64,000 nucleotides of DNA from Gnetum montanum (taxonomy: Eukaryota > Streptophyta > Gnetopsida > Gnetales > Gnetaceae), in NCBI GenBank assembly GCA_015680685.1, contig MNCI01025116.1:435039-499038 (forward strand). Reading direction: 5' to 3'. Shown here piece by piece: positions 1 to 11,183 of this stretch. The notes under the pieces are model-generated. The model did no database searches and was not told the origin of the DNA. It worked only from the letters and a program-made list of their open reading frames with translations. The translations under genes and the position numbers were made by a program. The first letter of the stretch is position 1, and each line of letters starts with the position of its first letter.

Positions 1-1
1 T

Positions 2-472
2 CTAGACTCAGGTTCCAGAGTCAACTTAATATCACAAGAAATCTATAAAGCCTGGAACCTGCCTCCAGTAAAAAAGAGCAACATTCTCTTAGAGCTGGCT
101 GACTAGTCCATCACTATTTCCTTGGGACTGGTGGAGGACATCATTACCATTGTGTGTGGTTGGTCATACCCAGTTGATTTCCTAGTGATACAAGTAAACA
201 ATGAAAAAGGGGACTTCCCAATAATAATGGGAAGGGCATGGGTAAGTACCATAAATGCATGCTTAGGAATCCATGATCTTTCCCTAGAAATATCTAAGGA
301 AAACACTTTTGGGAAGATTGAGAGGAAGAAAGTTCCATGCATCACATACACTGATACAGGGTGTGATTACGTACAAGAATGCTCAACATTGCCTGCATGC
401 AACCGATGTGCCCAAGGAATTAACATACAAAAGTGCCTATATGTAGCAACCACACAAGAAGAAGACACCTAG
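2..472 (+). pseudogene. Retroviral-type aspartic protease, 3' part of gag-pro (copy A)
   Basis: The frame reads SGSRVNLIS (the end of the DSG catalytic loop, with Asp just upstream of the window) and goes on to IIMGRAWVST, the conserved second strand of retropepsins, and the family-specific end CLYVATTQE. An in-frame TAG near 103 breaks it, at the place where copies F and G read a Gln codon. The product would process the Gag-Pro polyprotein inside virus-like particles. It is dead because of the stop. The same domain is intact in the copy at 60241-63585. Confidence 0.8.
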
Positions 473-485
473 TGGTTGACAACTA

Positions 486-486
486 N
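486..486. other. Single-N contig join
   Basis: One undetermined base. Compared with the copy at 63350-63690, about 300 bases between the end of the protease frame and the T-rich tail are missing exactly here. The N therefore marks either a contig junction or a real deletion that was badly assembled. Confidence 0.6.
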
Positions 487-1875
487 CTCTTTAAGTTTTT
501 TTTTTTACAAATTTCTTTAACTTTTCCTTTTTTTTCGCAACATCATTCATACTTTTTCATTTATTTGTATGTTTATTTATTTATTTTTGTTAAGTTTTGT
601 CACCTAATAAGTGCTCCTGATGGTGGTATGAACTATATTCTATTAATTGTTAATGTTAAGTTTTTACCTTAGAGTTATGATGTTGATACTAAGGTATGAT
701 TCTTTTGATATAACAGGAAATGAGTCCACGTCATCCATGCATCCATGAAGTTCTATGGTCTCTCTTAGCTTGGAATTGTATAATCCCCTTACTTAAATAA
801 TAAGAACTATCAACAAATCGGTGACTTGGCATTTCTCAAACTAAGGAAGGACTCAAGGACTGAAAAGGGTGTGACTTCAAGGGAACTTGATGCATTTGTG
901 TTGGCCATTCTCTTGAGTGCTTAGATGTTTCCTTCTTGGGTTTTCCTTACCATTCTGATGTTGCTCCATTATTGGGAAGATGAGCTAATAAAAATAATAA
1001 GTCTTTTCATGGTGTGGTTCTCACGCAAAAAAAAAAAAATAGAAATAGTGAGAGTTCAAAGTACACCCCTTAGACAAAATAATCATTTATGCTACAAGAA
1101 CTAGTTATTGAACTAAATAAACATGTTTCCTCTAACTAAGGCCCTTCTCGCTTCCTACTTTTTCCTTTTTCATTTCGTCAGAATGGTGGTGACTCTTTTG
1201 TGGAAGCATTCTTGTTACTTCAAGTGGATGGATTGGCCGAATGTATTAATGCGAAGTCACTGGATGTGGTTTTTTTGAGGCTGGATTTGGAATGAGATCT
1301 ACTAAGTCGCATTAACCATTAATACACAAGGGGTTGTACACCACCTTGTTCTTGAGACTCCATTCCATTCTCTCCTTACCATCCTTCTTTCTCCATTTTT
1401 CACCTCATTTTCGATTGTACCAATAGTCCATATTTTGATTGATACATTGTTTTTTTTTTTGGTAAACTCTTGTGGTTAAGAATTTAACTCTTGCTTCCAA
1501 ATGACATTTCTAGAGCCTACAAACTCTTTCAATTTGGGATTGTCAAGGCATTAAGGGAATGAGCCTACTTTGGGGAGGACCCACTAGCATTCCTATTTGG
1601 TGCATCTGTTAATTTCTTTCCCTTAAACATTTTCACAATCACCATTTATTTTTTTCATCTCCATCTTTGACATCCATTTTATTGGCGTTGTTGCTGTTTC
1701 TTTTTCTCCATATTTCTCATTCCTTATCGGTTTCCATTCTCTCACTACCGGAGGTTCACTCTCAGTCATGGGGGTCTTGGTCCAATTTTTCTCAATTTTC
1801 TCTTAACCCCTAGACCTCAGGTAGTCACTAGTATTATATCTCCAGATCCACATTAGCCATATCACAACTCAGCCA
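487..1875 (+). other. Non-coding 3' tail of copy A
   Basis: No usable reading frame. The stretch corresponds to 28491-29741 in copy F and its first part to 63680-64000 in copy G, so it belongs to the element and is not host DNA. It holds a PPT-like CAGTCATGGGGG at 1763-1774, T-rich and A-rich runs, and no sign of RT, integrase or an env-like frame. Confidence 0.7.
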
Positions 1876-2104
1876 TTCCTATTAGCGTAGGTGTTAAAAA
1901 GATAAAAGATATAAAAATCACATACATCAAGCTTACTTAACCATACAACCACGACAATATAAGTAAGTTTTGGAAGACATCGATTGATTAACCTTAAGTG
2001 TTCCATTAGGGTGCGTAAGCACTTAGTCCTTGGAGTTCGATTAGATCACATGTGAGATGCTTGTATTCATATGGTTGAGTGTAGGGCTACCTCGCCACTC
2101 ATCA
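1876..2104 (+). repeat. Truncated LTR (U5 end) of copy A
   Basis: The block matches the last part of the LTRs at 24620-24842 and 59880-60094 and ends with the family terminus CTCATCA. The U3/R part, including the TATA box and palindromes, is missing. The tail is joined directly to the U5 end, so the element has lost its 3' promoter end by deletion. Confidence 0.75.
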
Positions 2105-2524
2105 CCAACAATTAAATAACTAAATAGCACATGCCCACATCAAACAAACCACACTGTACCTAGCTGATAATAAGGCACATTATTATTAAAACAAAATAAT
2201 AAAATCACACCAGAATAAAGAAAAACACACAAGAAATTGTAAAATATTTAAGAAAAATAAAACCTACTGATGATGCTGTAAAACAAAAATTTGGGAAAAA
2301 TTAATAATGTAAAAACAAAAGGATGTAAGATAAAGAAGGCATATAAAAAAGTTGTAAAAATAATAATGTGTAAAACAAATATGTATAAAAAAAAGATAAA
2401 TAACTGAGGAGTCACTTATATAGTTAGCATGAATGGACATCTCCTACACAACTAAGTTGAAATGAGGAGATCTAGAAGAGTAAGCATGATTATTCATCTA
2501 ATGAGGTGTTTGTTGCATTGGCTT
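2105..2524. other. AT-rich spacer, nothing recognised
   Basis: Rich in A and poor in CpG. No frame, RNA gene or LTR terminus could be supported. It lies between the LTR end of copy A and the integrase end of the antisense copy B, and may be the decayed 3' end of copy B. Confidence 0.5.
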
Positions 2525-3760
2525 GCTTAGGCTCATAAAAATATTTGACTTATTGTGTGTTGAACAATTTCTTCTTGTTCAAGCTCTCAAATTTGTAGAT
2601 CAACATGGCCCTAGAAGGAAAAGTTTCATAAAGGATATAAGGTCCTTCCCACAACATCTGAAACTTAGCTCGTTGGGGTACATGTATGGGGTTTTAGTTA
2701 AGGACCTTGGCTCCTAGTTGAAATTTGACTTTCCTAATTCTAAGGTCATGGAATTTTTTTTAAATGCCTTGTGCAACTTGTTAAATGATAGAGCCACTAA
2801 TCTATTCTTGTCTAGTAGGTTGAAATTTATTATTCTTTCTTTTTGTGCTAGACTTAAGTCAAGGTTAAGGTCATAGGCTATTGATAGTTTACAAAGCTTA
2901 GATTGGATACTTAGAGTTAGTAATTTTTTGTACACTAGCTCATAGGGAGAGTAGCCTATAGGGAGTTTCTATGTTGAGCGGTAGGCCTAGAGGGCATCAT
3001 TGAGTTGTATGCTCTAGTCTCTCCTATATTTGCTAACTGTTCTCATTAAGATCTTAGTGATTTTCCTATTTGTAACTTCAAATTGACCATTGGATTTGGG
3101 ATGATAAGGTTTTATTAATTTATCTTCAACCCCAAGTGCTACATGGGCTTCTAAAAGGTAGTGCCTATAAAGTGGATTCCATTATCAAAAATTAATGCAC
3201 GTGGCATACCAAACCTATTTACAACATTCTATTGTACAAACTATGCATTAGTAGATGATGTATAGTCAATGACGACTGTTGCTTCTACCCATTTCATACA
3301 ATAATTAATAGCGACTATGATGTATGCCTTTTCATTTGACATGGGCCTAATGGGACACATGATGTTAATGCCCCAGATGTTGAAGAATTCCAATGGTTGA
3401 ATCCACTACTAAGGTTCCTCCATTCAAGCTATCATTCCATCATCTTGTTGGTAGCATTCACAAGAGTGGATAAATTCATGATCATCCCTAAAAATTATTA
3501 GCCAATAATACCCTACCATTAGGATTTTAATAGTTGTGCATATTCTAGCATAGTGGCCTTCACAAGGATCCTCATAAGCATCCTAGAGAACATGTAGTTG
3601 ATCAATAGTAGGGACACACCAATGTAGTAGGCCATTAGTGCACACCTTGTAAATGTGTCTATTGATTTCCATAAAATTTTTGGCTTGATGAAGAAACTAT
3701 GGTCTCCTTTTGTAATCTAGATCTTGTGGCATCTCTTGAGTAAGAAGATAAGTGAGAATG
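2525..3760 (-). pseudogene. Integrase remnant of copy B
   Basis: Conceptual reverse-strand reading shows a decayed HHCC zinc-binding region around 3440-3590 (YYW and CECYQQ recognisable). A core follows around 3060-3400 with WGINIM, where the family has an Asp, and IFDNG holding the second catalytic Asp. Near 2660 there is the C-terminal phrase WEGPY, a GPY-type motif. Several stops interrupt it. The family protein inserts element cDNA into chromosomes. Confidence 0.7.
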
Positions 3761-3869
3761 TCATCATACCATTTTCATTCTATAGGTACTTGTTCATTTA
3801 TTGCATGAGGAAAGAGGAGTTCATCAAGAAACTAATCAAATAGTGGGCTTTCCTCCTCTTTTTTATCCC

Positions 3870-5500
3870 ATAGCAACTGAGACAAGTGGTCAATGATAAC
3901 ATTCTTAGTTCCCTTTCGATCTATTATCATAAGATCGAATTCTTACAAGATCACCAGTCATTGTATGACACAGGGACTCACTGTTAGCTTATTCATCAAG
4001 AAGCGAATTGCACTATGGTCCATGTGCACAAACACTTTATATCTAAGCACATAGTGCCTGAAATTTTTCAAAGCATACACCACCATCATCAATTCTTTCT
4101 CTATTGTGTTGTAATTCAACTATGCACCCACAATGCTTTAACTTGTACAATGAATGTAATATGGACATTTCTTATCATCCATCTACATAAGCATGGCTCC
4201 GAAGATATAATTAGATGCATCTATCAATATATAAAATAGTCTAGACCAATCAAGTGCTTGTAGAATTGGAGTCTCTATGAGATTTTTCTTGAGGCTCTAG
4301 AATGCATTTTTGCATTCTTTGGTCCAGTTGAATGGACCATTTTTCTTTGTTAGCTCAACCAACAATTTTGTGATCTTAGAGAAATTCTATATAAATTGCT
4401 AGTAGTAGCCAATGTGTCTAAGGAATGTTTAAACATGTTTGATAGTTTCTAGTTAACAATTGATTCCTTGGATGATCCTTATTTTTTCAGGATCTACCTT
4501 GATCCCTTCTTGGGAAATTCTTTGTCCCAAAACAATGCCTTCTTGAACCATGAGATGTCTCTTTTGCAAATTGAGCCACAAGTTTATTTTCACACATATT
4601 TTGAGTACTTGATTAAGGTGTTTTAAGGCTTGCTCGAATGTAGTGCCATAAGTGGAGAAGTCATCCATAAAGACTTTCACTCTACTATGAATTTACTATT
4701 GAAAGATTCTTAAGGCTGGGATTTGGAAAGCGGTAGGACCATTGCATAGACCAAAAGGAATCTTGTGATATGTAAAGGTTTCCTAGGGACTTGTAAATGT
4801 TATTTTGGCTTGGTCTTTTGGTGCAATCTAGATTTGGTTATAGCCACTATAACCATCCAGAAAATTGTAATAGTAATGCCCAGATATGATGTTCAACACT
4901 TGATCAATGAATGAAAATGAAAAATGATCTTTGAATGTTTTCATGTTTAATAGCCTGAAGTTAATAAAAACCTATTATTTGCCATCTCTCTTTAGTGCTA
5001 TCACAAGTGGGCTGAGCCACTAGCTATCTACAATGGGGTATAGGAACCTTGCGTTAAGGAGTTGCTCAATCTCCTCTTTGATGATTTGCTTCAATTTTGG
5101 ATTCAACCACCATTGTGGTTACCTCATTGGCTTCATGGATGGATCAATGTAGATGCAGTTCTAGCATATATGTGAATCAATTCCATTGAATTTAGGCTAT
5201 GACTAGGAAAAAACTATTGGCCATCTATTGATCACTTTCAATACTTTTTCTTTTTTCTTGGAAGCAAGTTTAGCATTAAGTATGACTAGCTTGCCATTTT
5301 TCAAGAGTGCATATTCTAGGCCAATAGGTAGACCTTTCAACTCTAGGGGCTCTTGTTTAAAATTCTTAGGAATCTCCAACTCTTCCCAATTGGTATCATC
5401 ATTTTCATTATTAGAGAGTTGGTGATGAACTTGCTCTAGGTCATCCAAGCCTACAACATAAGCACATGTTAGGATCCCATTACGTTCCATGCACATTGTG
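3870..5500 (-). pseudogene. Reverse transcriptase and RNase H remnant of copy B
   Basis: The linker after protease (MCMERN at the right end) leads into RT. The catalytic FMDD box is at about 4660-4670 inside VFMDDFSTYG, followed by the thumb/connection phrase GIVLGQRIS. RNase H starts near 4250 with FYILIDAS, where D is the first catalytic residue. Stops are common upstream of the FMDD box. The family enzyme copies element RNA into DNA. Confidence 0.8.
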
Positions 5501-5539
5501 CTACTTTGAGAATCTGTGGTTAGCCACTAGGTGCCCTCT

Positions 5540-6230
5540 TGTTTTGTGCTTGCTATGTATAGACATCTTTGAATATCTACTTCATGTGCACACTACCTAC
5601 ATGTGGAAATAGATGGTCATTTCACATACTAGAGTTTTTGCACATGATTACACCCTGTATTGTTGTATGCAATCCCTAGAACTTGTTTCTTCTTGATCTT
5701 CCCAAATGCATTTTCCTTAGATATTTCTAGGGAAAGATCTTTGATGCTCATTCTTGCATCAATAGTGCTTAGCCATGCCCTTCCCATAATGATTGGTAAG
5801 TTCCCTTTGTAGTTCTTAACCTTGATTACTAAGAAATTAGCATGATAAGACCACCCATAGAAAGTGGTCACAATGTCTTCTACTAGTCCCAATGGAATAG
5901 GAATGAACTGATCTTTTAATTATAATTGGATATTGCTCTTCTTAAGAGGTGAAAGCTTCTAGGTAGTATTAATCTCATGAGAAATCAAGTTAATATTGAA
6001 ACCTAAATCAATAAGAGCTTTATGTGGTTAATTTCCAATAATCTGTAAATAGATAACATGACTTCCAAGATTAGCTAATTTCCTTGGAAGGTTGCCAACT
6101 TGAATCCAATCAGATACAACATGCGTGAGCATAATGGTATGGATTTTAGGTGGTATATATTTTGAAGGGGACCATATGGAATAGTTTGCAAAGGATGAGG
6201 TAGGAGTAGGATGACTAGCCACTTGAGTCT
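5540..6230 (-). pseudogene. Aspartic protease remnant of copy B
   Basis: The reverse strand carries GLVEDIVTTFYGWSYHANF and then IIMGRAWLSTIDA, colinear with the protease of the intact copy at 60241-63585. The catalytic loop region around 5960-6010 is decayed. The frame ends in a degenerate version of the CLYVATTQE family signature near 5550. Confidence 0.75.
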
Positions 6231-8630
6231 TTGAGGACTTAGTAGGGTTGTTGATAATGGTCTATTGTGAGCATGAGGTTCCAAACCACTTAATCTATCA
6301 ACTAGTTGCAGATTGACCACCTTGGTAGAATTTTGTTGCTATGACTAGTTTGGAAGTTCATCTCACATGGATGGAGCAGGTGGTAACTATGTTGAGGGTG
6401 GATGAATAGGTGCAAGAACAAGAGGAGGATAAGGATAGAATGTGGTATCCCTTTTAAAATGTGGAGAATGAGCTCTATTGTATTCAAAAGGATAGTAGTG
6501 ATGTTGAAAAGGAGAAACATGACTAGAAGAGTCACATGGAGATAGGGGTTGCTAAACATAATACCCATATGGATTTGGTTATCTGTAAGGGTACTGTTGC
6601 CTTGGTAGTGGTAATGCTTATGACTGTGGGTGTTGCCATTGTTAATACTACTCATATGGTTGCAGTGGAGTTCCACTTAGATAACATTGTTGTTGGTAAT
6701 GGAACTACCTAGGATTGCCTTAAGTATAAGGCAACCTTCTAGATGTTTGCCTTTTTTCTAGTTGTGGATTCAAAGCATACATCCTAGCCTTATGTACATG
6801 TGACATAATGAGAAAACATCCCTTAGGATGTTCATATTAGTAGATGTCACACCCACCATCATCATCTAATTCAATTTTTTTCACTTCCTCTACTACAACA
6901 ATCTTACCTTTACCCCTTTGATTGGCATGTTCAACTTCCTTTTCCCTACTATGGTTATGATCACTACTTTGTTCTTTGGACTCTTCAGTAATTTTTAGGA
7001 CAACTTAAAATTTTCTATCCATAGAGTCCTATAATTGATCTACCTTAACCAAAATTTTAAAGGTAAACTTTTGAATCGTCAAGGCTTTTTAGTTCACCAC
7101 CTCATCAAATTGAACGTTCCTCTTGTGAATGAAGGATCTTGATAGTATTCTTCCTCACTGTTGCATTTTCTCAACTCTCTTTTTTCTTTTACTACCTACT
7201 CAATCAACCTTTGGATTTGATGGGATCTTAACACTGATAATCACCCTTTAGCATAGACTCCAAGAGTGTTCCTAATTTCTAATTGGAGCATATCTATGAT
7301 GTGGTGAAGTTGTTCTTGAGAAAGTAACCATGACCAAGGCATTGGTGTAATAAGGAATAATATCTACTCATGGTGGCATCCAAGGACTCATGTGTTCTTT
7401 GCTTCCAACCCTACATTTGGCTCCTCAAGTTGGACACTTGGGAGTATGTCTAATATTTATCATTAAATAGTTTGAGCATTGTAATCCACCATCTGATGGA
7501 TTCCAATTCTAAGGACTGGTACCATCTTTGTACTTCTTTGATGAGTATCCTAGGAAACAACTTAAGCTTTTTCTAGTCGTTTTCTATGTTTGGTAAGGCA
7601 TGAACACCGTGAAAAGCCTGAAGATGATTTTGTGAATTAGAATTATATCGCCCCTCAAACTTGGGGATGTCATTCATGCCTAGCCTCTTGATCTGGCTAT
7701 CTTTCACATGCCTTGTTGGAATTCTTATTACCTCTATGATGTTTAGCATACTTTGGATAGCAAGCAAAGGTTCATCGTAGCCATGATCCTAGTACCTATG
7801 ATGCCCTCTACTACTCCTTTGTTTGTGGCAATGGACCTTTCTTAAATGCTTGTGCCCTGAGTCTTAACTTGCTCAATGGTCCCTACAATGATCTTAATCC
7901 TATTAGTCATCTCCATCATGATTGTGCCCCCTGCGGTTGCATTTAGAGCTAGAAGAGGAAGAAGATGACAATGAAGGTGAAGAGGAAAGAGGACTAGCAC
8001 CATCACAGTGTGTTCATCCCCCCCTCTTTATTTATCTCAGCCATGATCATGATGATGCTGCTTACCCACATCCTTGCCATGACTCTCCTCTTTGGATCCC
8101 CCTTTGTCATGGGATCCATTCTTGCTAGAACTAGGATTATGTATCGTGGACTACAAGTTTTGGGTTTGACCTCCTTCACAGAAGTCAAAGATAGGAGTCT
8201 CTCTATATGAAAAACCTCTAGAGAAGGATTCATCACCATCTTTTTTGTACATTAGAAATGGGGAATCCTTGGACCAATTCCCCTTCGCAAATTCATAATG
8301 TTTCTCTAGTTATTAATCCCTCTGGCATTATGCATTAGTGGGACAATAATCCCTAGCATCGCTATCCTACACAACATATTCAACATAAATCCCTTGGATG
8401 CCTACTTGCATAAGATTTTGTTGAAGCATTATAGGAATGAATCAATTTAGTGGAAACACCATGTTGCCCTCCATGTCTCGCCACCACAATAGTTCATCCT
8501 TGTGTAGGAAAAAAGTGAAATTGGACACATACTCATTAGGATGAACATATACCACCTTATATTGCTGGGGCACCTATTAATTTACTTCATCAAAGTTAGG
8601 AAAAGAATCACTCCTATTAGAAGATGACAT
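6231..8630 (-). pseudogene. Gag remnant of copy B
   Basis: The start is the ATG at 8630, aligned with the MSSS/MASS starts of the other copies. Recognisable blocks, right to left: the N-terminal HPNEYVSNFTF region; the Ser/His-rich basic linker; the capsid-like retrotransposon gag core beginning near 7700 with the IPTRHVKDSQIKRLGMND region; and the Pro/Gln/Tyr-rich stretch. Stops and frameshifts occur every few tens of codons. The family protein forms the particle that packages element RNA. Confidence 0.75.
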
Positions 8631-8773
8631 CTTGTATTAGAAGACAAGAAATACAATGTGCTTTCTTATAATTGTTGTATTTATTTTGAGGTATGATATG
8701 ACTTAAGCATTCATTCCAATGATGTTAAATAATTTTTCACTAAGTCCTAGATAGTGCATGTAATGAACAAAAT

Positions 8774-8792
8774 GTCACCAGCAATAATGTTA
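8774..8792 (-). promoter_or_regulatory. Degenerate tRNA-Asp primer binding site (copy B)
   Basis: The reverse complement lies directly beside the LTR end and aligns with TGGCGCCGTTGCCGGGGA, the PBS of copy G, but with many changes, mostly C-to-T or G-to-A. Confidence 0.55.
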
Positions 8793-8793
8793 A

Positions 8794-9632
8794 TGATGAG
8801 TGACGAGGTACCCCCTACGCCCAATCATACAACTCACAAGCACTCATGCGTGATCTAGTCAAATTTCACAAACCATAAGTTCCTAATGTGAAATCTAAAC
8901 ATGATGATCATTGTCATCCCAACTACACTAGTGAAGCTTAGTTATATGGTTAAGTGTAACTAAGGCACATGATTTTTATTATTTTATATTTTATTCATCT
9001 ACAATTAATAACAAGTTGAAACTCAATTTATAAACCAATTTAACTAATTTAATTGGAAATTAATAACTAAATAAACTAACATAAGTATCTAGTCCCACTT
9101 TTTATACACATCCTAAACACATATAATGCTGCTGGGTTATCAAACATTAAGCATTATTGAGATTACTAAGTGTCATGCATATGCTTGAAGTGGTCATACT
9201 TATGTGCTTAATTAATTGCTATTTAATCTAGCTAGATTAATTTAGATTAATTACTTGGAAGCATTAAATAAAATTATACAAAACATTAAATGCATAAATA
9301 AACGAAGTAATTTAGCCAAGGTGCTGCAAGGTTTATCAGAAAGCTTATCTTTATTGCTACACATAGTGTTGTGCTCAAATACAACAGCAATCGCATAAAG
9401 ATCTGTGTACTCAATGACTCCTATTGTGCACACTTTACAAAATATTCTAACTTTGGAGAAAAGAAACTACAAGAGTTTTGCTATGCTATGACAAAACTTA
9501 TGCCCAAATTGTGTGCCCAAGTGCTATATTTATAGGCCAGTACACATCTCACGATATTGCATATCCAACATCGCTTCTTGGGCCTTGATATCAAGTATCC
9601 AATATCAAAACTAGAAAAAATATGGTTCATCA
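8794..9632 (-). repeat. 5' LTR of copy B
   Basis: It starts (reverse strand, at 9632) with TGATGAACC and ends with CTCATCA at 8794. A TATA box (TATAAATATA) lies at 9525-9534. Upstream of it, decayed versions of the ATATCG palindromes seen in the other LTRs are visible. Length 839 bp. Confidence 0.75.
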
Positions 9633-10385
9633 GCTGTCCTATATTTTCATGGATTTTTTTTTGGTTTTTGGTTTTTGGTTTTCTATTATTCTTCTATAAT
9701 TGTAATTATTATGCCAAGATTTTGTTGAATTTTCATTATATTGAGCTTTTTTTATATAGAAATTAATATTTTAATCTTGTCCAAACCATTTTGTATCTTT
9801 TAAATGAATTTTTAGAATCATGGAAAATTTCTCTAACTTTTGTCTTAGATATTTTATGATTATTGTGGATCAACTCTTGAAATAAACTTTATTTTGTGAT
9901 AATTTTATGGAATTTGGGCTTTTATGGATTTTTTATTACTTAGGAAAATATTTTGAATTATTGGAATAAAATATAATATTTATGAAACTGATTTTACTTA
10001 GTTGGTAGTAGGAGTCACAAATCTTATATATGCTTTAACCTACATGCAATAGTAAATTGTTCTTTATTGGAATCCACCCCATGGAAACAAGAATTTTTAG
10101 ATAGATTTTGTACCCTAGATTTTAATTTATAAGTTTATGTGAGGCTAGGAAACTAGTTGAGACCATTGCACTAACTAATGTAATCTAGTGGTATGTAATG
10201 AGACATAGTTAAGGATTATCTTTCCAATGATACATGTGCCTTGACCATTGAGGATGTTAGTAGTAAGGCTATCTCCAAAACATAACTATGAGTGACTTGT
10301 TTAGGATCATAAGGATAATTAGATGATAGTAATTATGTTATTCCAAGACCTATCAATATGTCCCTTTGGAAGTGAGGGTAACTTA
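9633..10385. other. AT-rich spacer, nothing recognised
   Basis: Long A and T runs and a short GGTTTTT microrepeat near 9660. No frame, terminus or RNA gene could be supported. Confidence 0.5.
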
Positions 10386-11183
10386 TGGGATGCGATGTCG
10401 CATGGACCACCATATTGCGTACGCAATATCACGTCTGTCGAGATATCGCATCCCCTGCAATATCGCGTACGCGATATCGCAGTGCATCGTCAAATCTATA
10501 AATAAGAGGTGGCTCTCCCTTGTTTCTCATTCTAGGCCTAGACCATAGTGAAACTTTGGCAGTTTTACCTCTCTAGAGATAGAATAATTTCCATGTGCCC
10601 GCAGTAGAAGCTCCAAAGTGAATGGATCTTTATTCGAGCAAATATTGTACACACAAGTTTGTGTACAGAAATAAAGACGAACTTCTTGGATAAACCTTAC
10701 AGTGCATGGACTAAGCTAAATAGACAAAATAGGACTTTACTTATCATTATTTATTTTTTATCATTTAAATGCTGTATTAGTTAATTAAATCTTTCTCAAC
10801 CCTTCTCCCATAGTTAAGTGCATTCAGTATGACTGCTTCGAGCACGTGTGTTACGCTTGGTGATCCCAGCAACGAATAGCATTTGGTAACCAAGGTTGCA
10901 TTGGTTCAAGGTGTGAATAGTAAGTGAGAATGGATACTGATTCTAGGTTAATTAAGGCTTAGTTAGTTAGTTAAAGTTAGTTAATTAGTCTCTTCACCCT
11001 TCACCTTATCAGCATAGGAGATAAAACATAAAAGACATAAAAATCATATACCTCAGACTTACTTAACCATACAACCATGAAAAATACAAGTAAGTCTGGG
11101 AAGATAATGAATGATTAACTTTAAGTGTTCCATGAGGCATGTAGGCACTTAGTCTATGGAGTTTGACTGGATCGCGCATGTAA
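10386..11183 (+). repeat. Truncated Athila-family LTR fragment
   Basis: It matches the LTRs at 24050 and 59066 from the palindrome cluster (four ATATCG-type palindromes between 10390 and 10482) through the TATA box TCTATAAATA at 10495-10504 to the U5 region. It breaks off after the GGATCGCGC block. The canonical TGATGA start is blurred, so the left limit is approximate. Confidence 0.7.

Larger units (their letters stand above)
1..2104 (+). mobile_element. 3' part of an Athila-like gag-protease LTR element (copy A)
   Basis: The window opens inside the protease of a Ty3/gypsy element of the same family as the copies at 24050 and 59066. It runs through the protease end, a long non-coding tail and a cut-down LTR that ends CTCATCA at 2104. 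No RT or integrase lies between protease and LTR, as in the other two + copies. The tail matches 28491-29741 base for base over long stretches, with scattered substitutions. The 5' part lies outside the window. Confidence 0.8.
2525..9632 (-). mobile_element. Decayed full-length Athila-like Ty3/gypsy element (copy B)
   Basis: Read from right to left it contains LTR, PBS, leader, gag (ATG at 8630), protease, RT, RNase H and integrase, the standard Ty3/gypsy order. The RT box VFMDDFSTYG and the phrase MVQEGIVLG are typical of the Athila lineage. Frequent stops and frameshifts make it inactive. Its Gag and protease are homologous to the gag-protease-only copies in this window, so it shows what an autonomous relative looks like. 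No 3' LTR was found at its left end. Confidence 0.8.

Noticed and set aside
2523-2717. Plus-strand frame of 64 codons
   Set aside because: The minus strand here reads as the integrase C-terminus with the WEGPY phrase.
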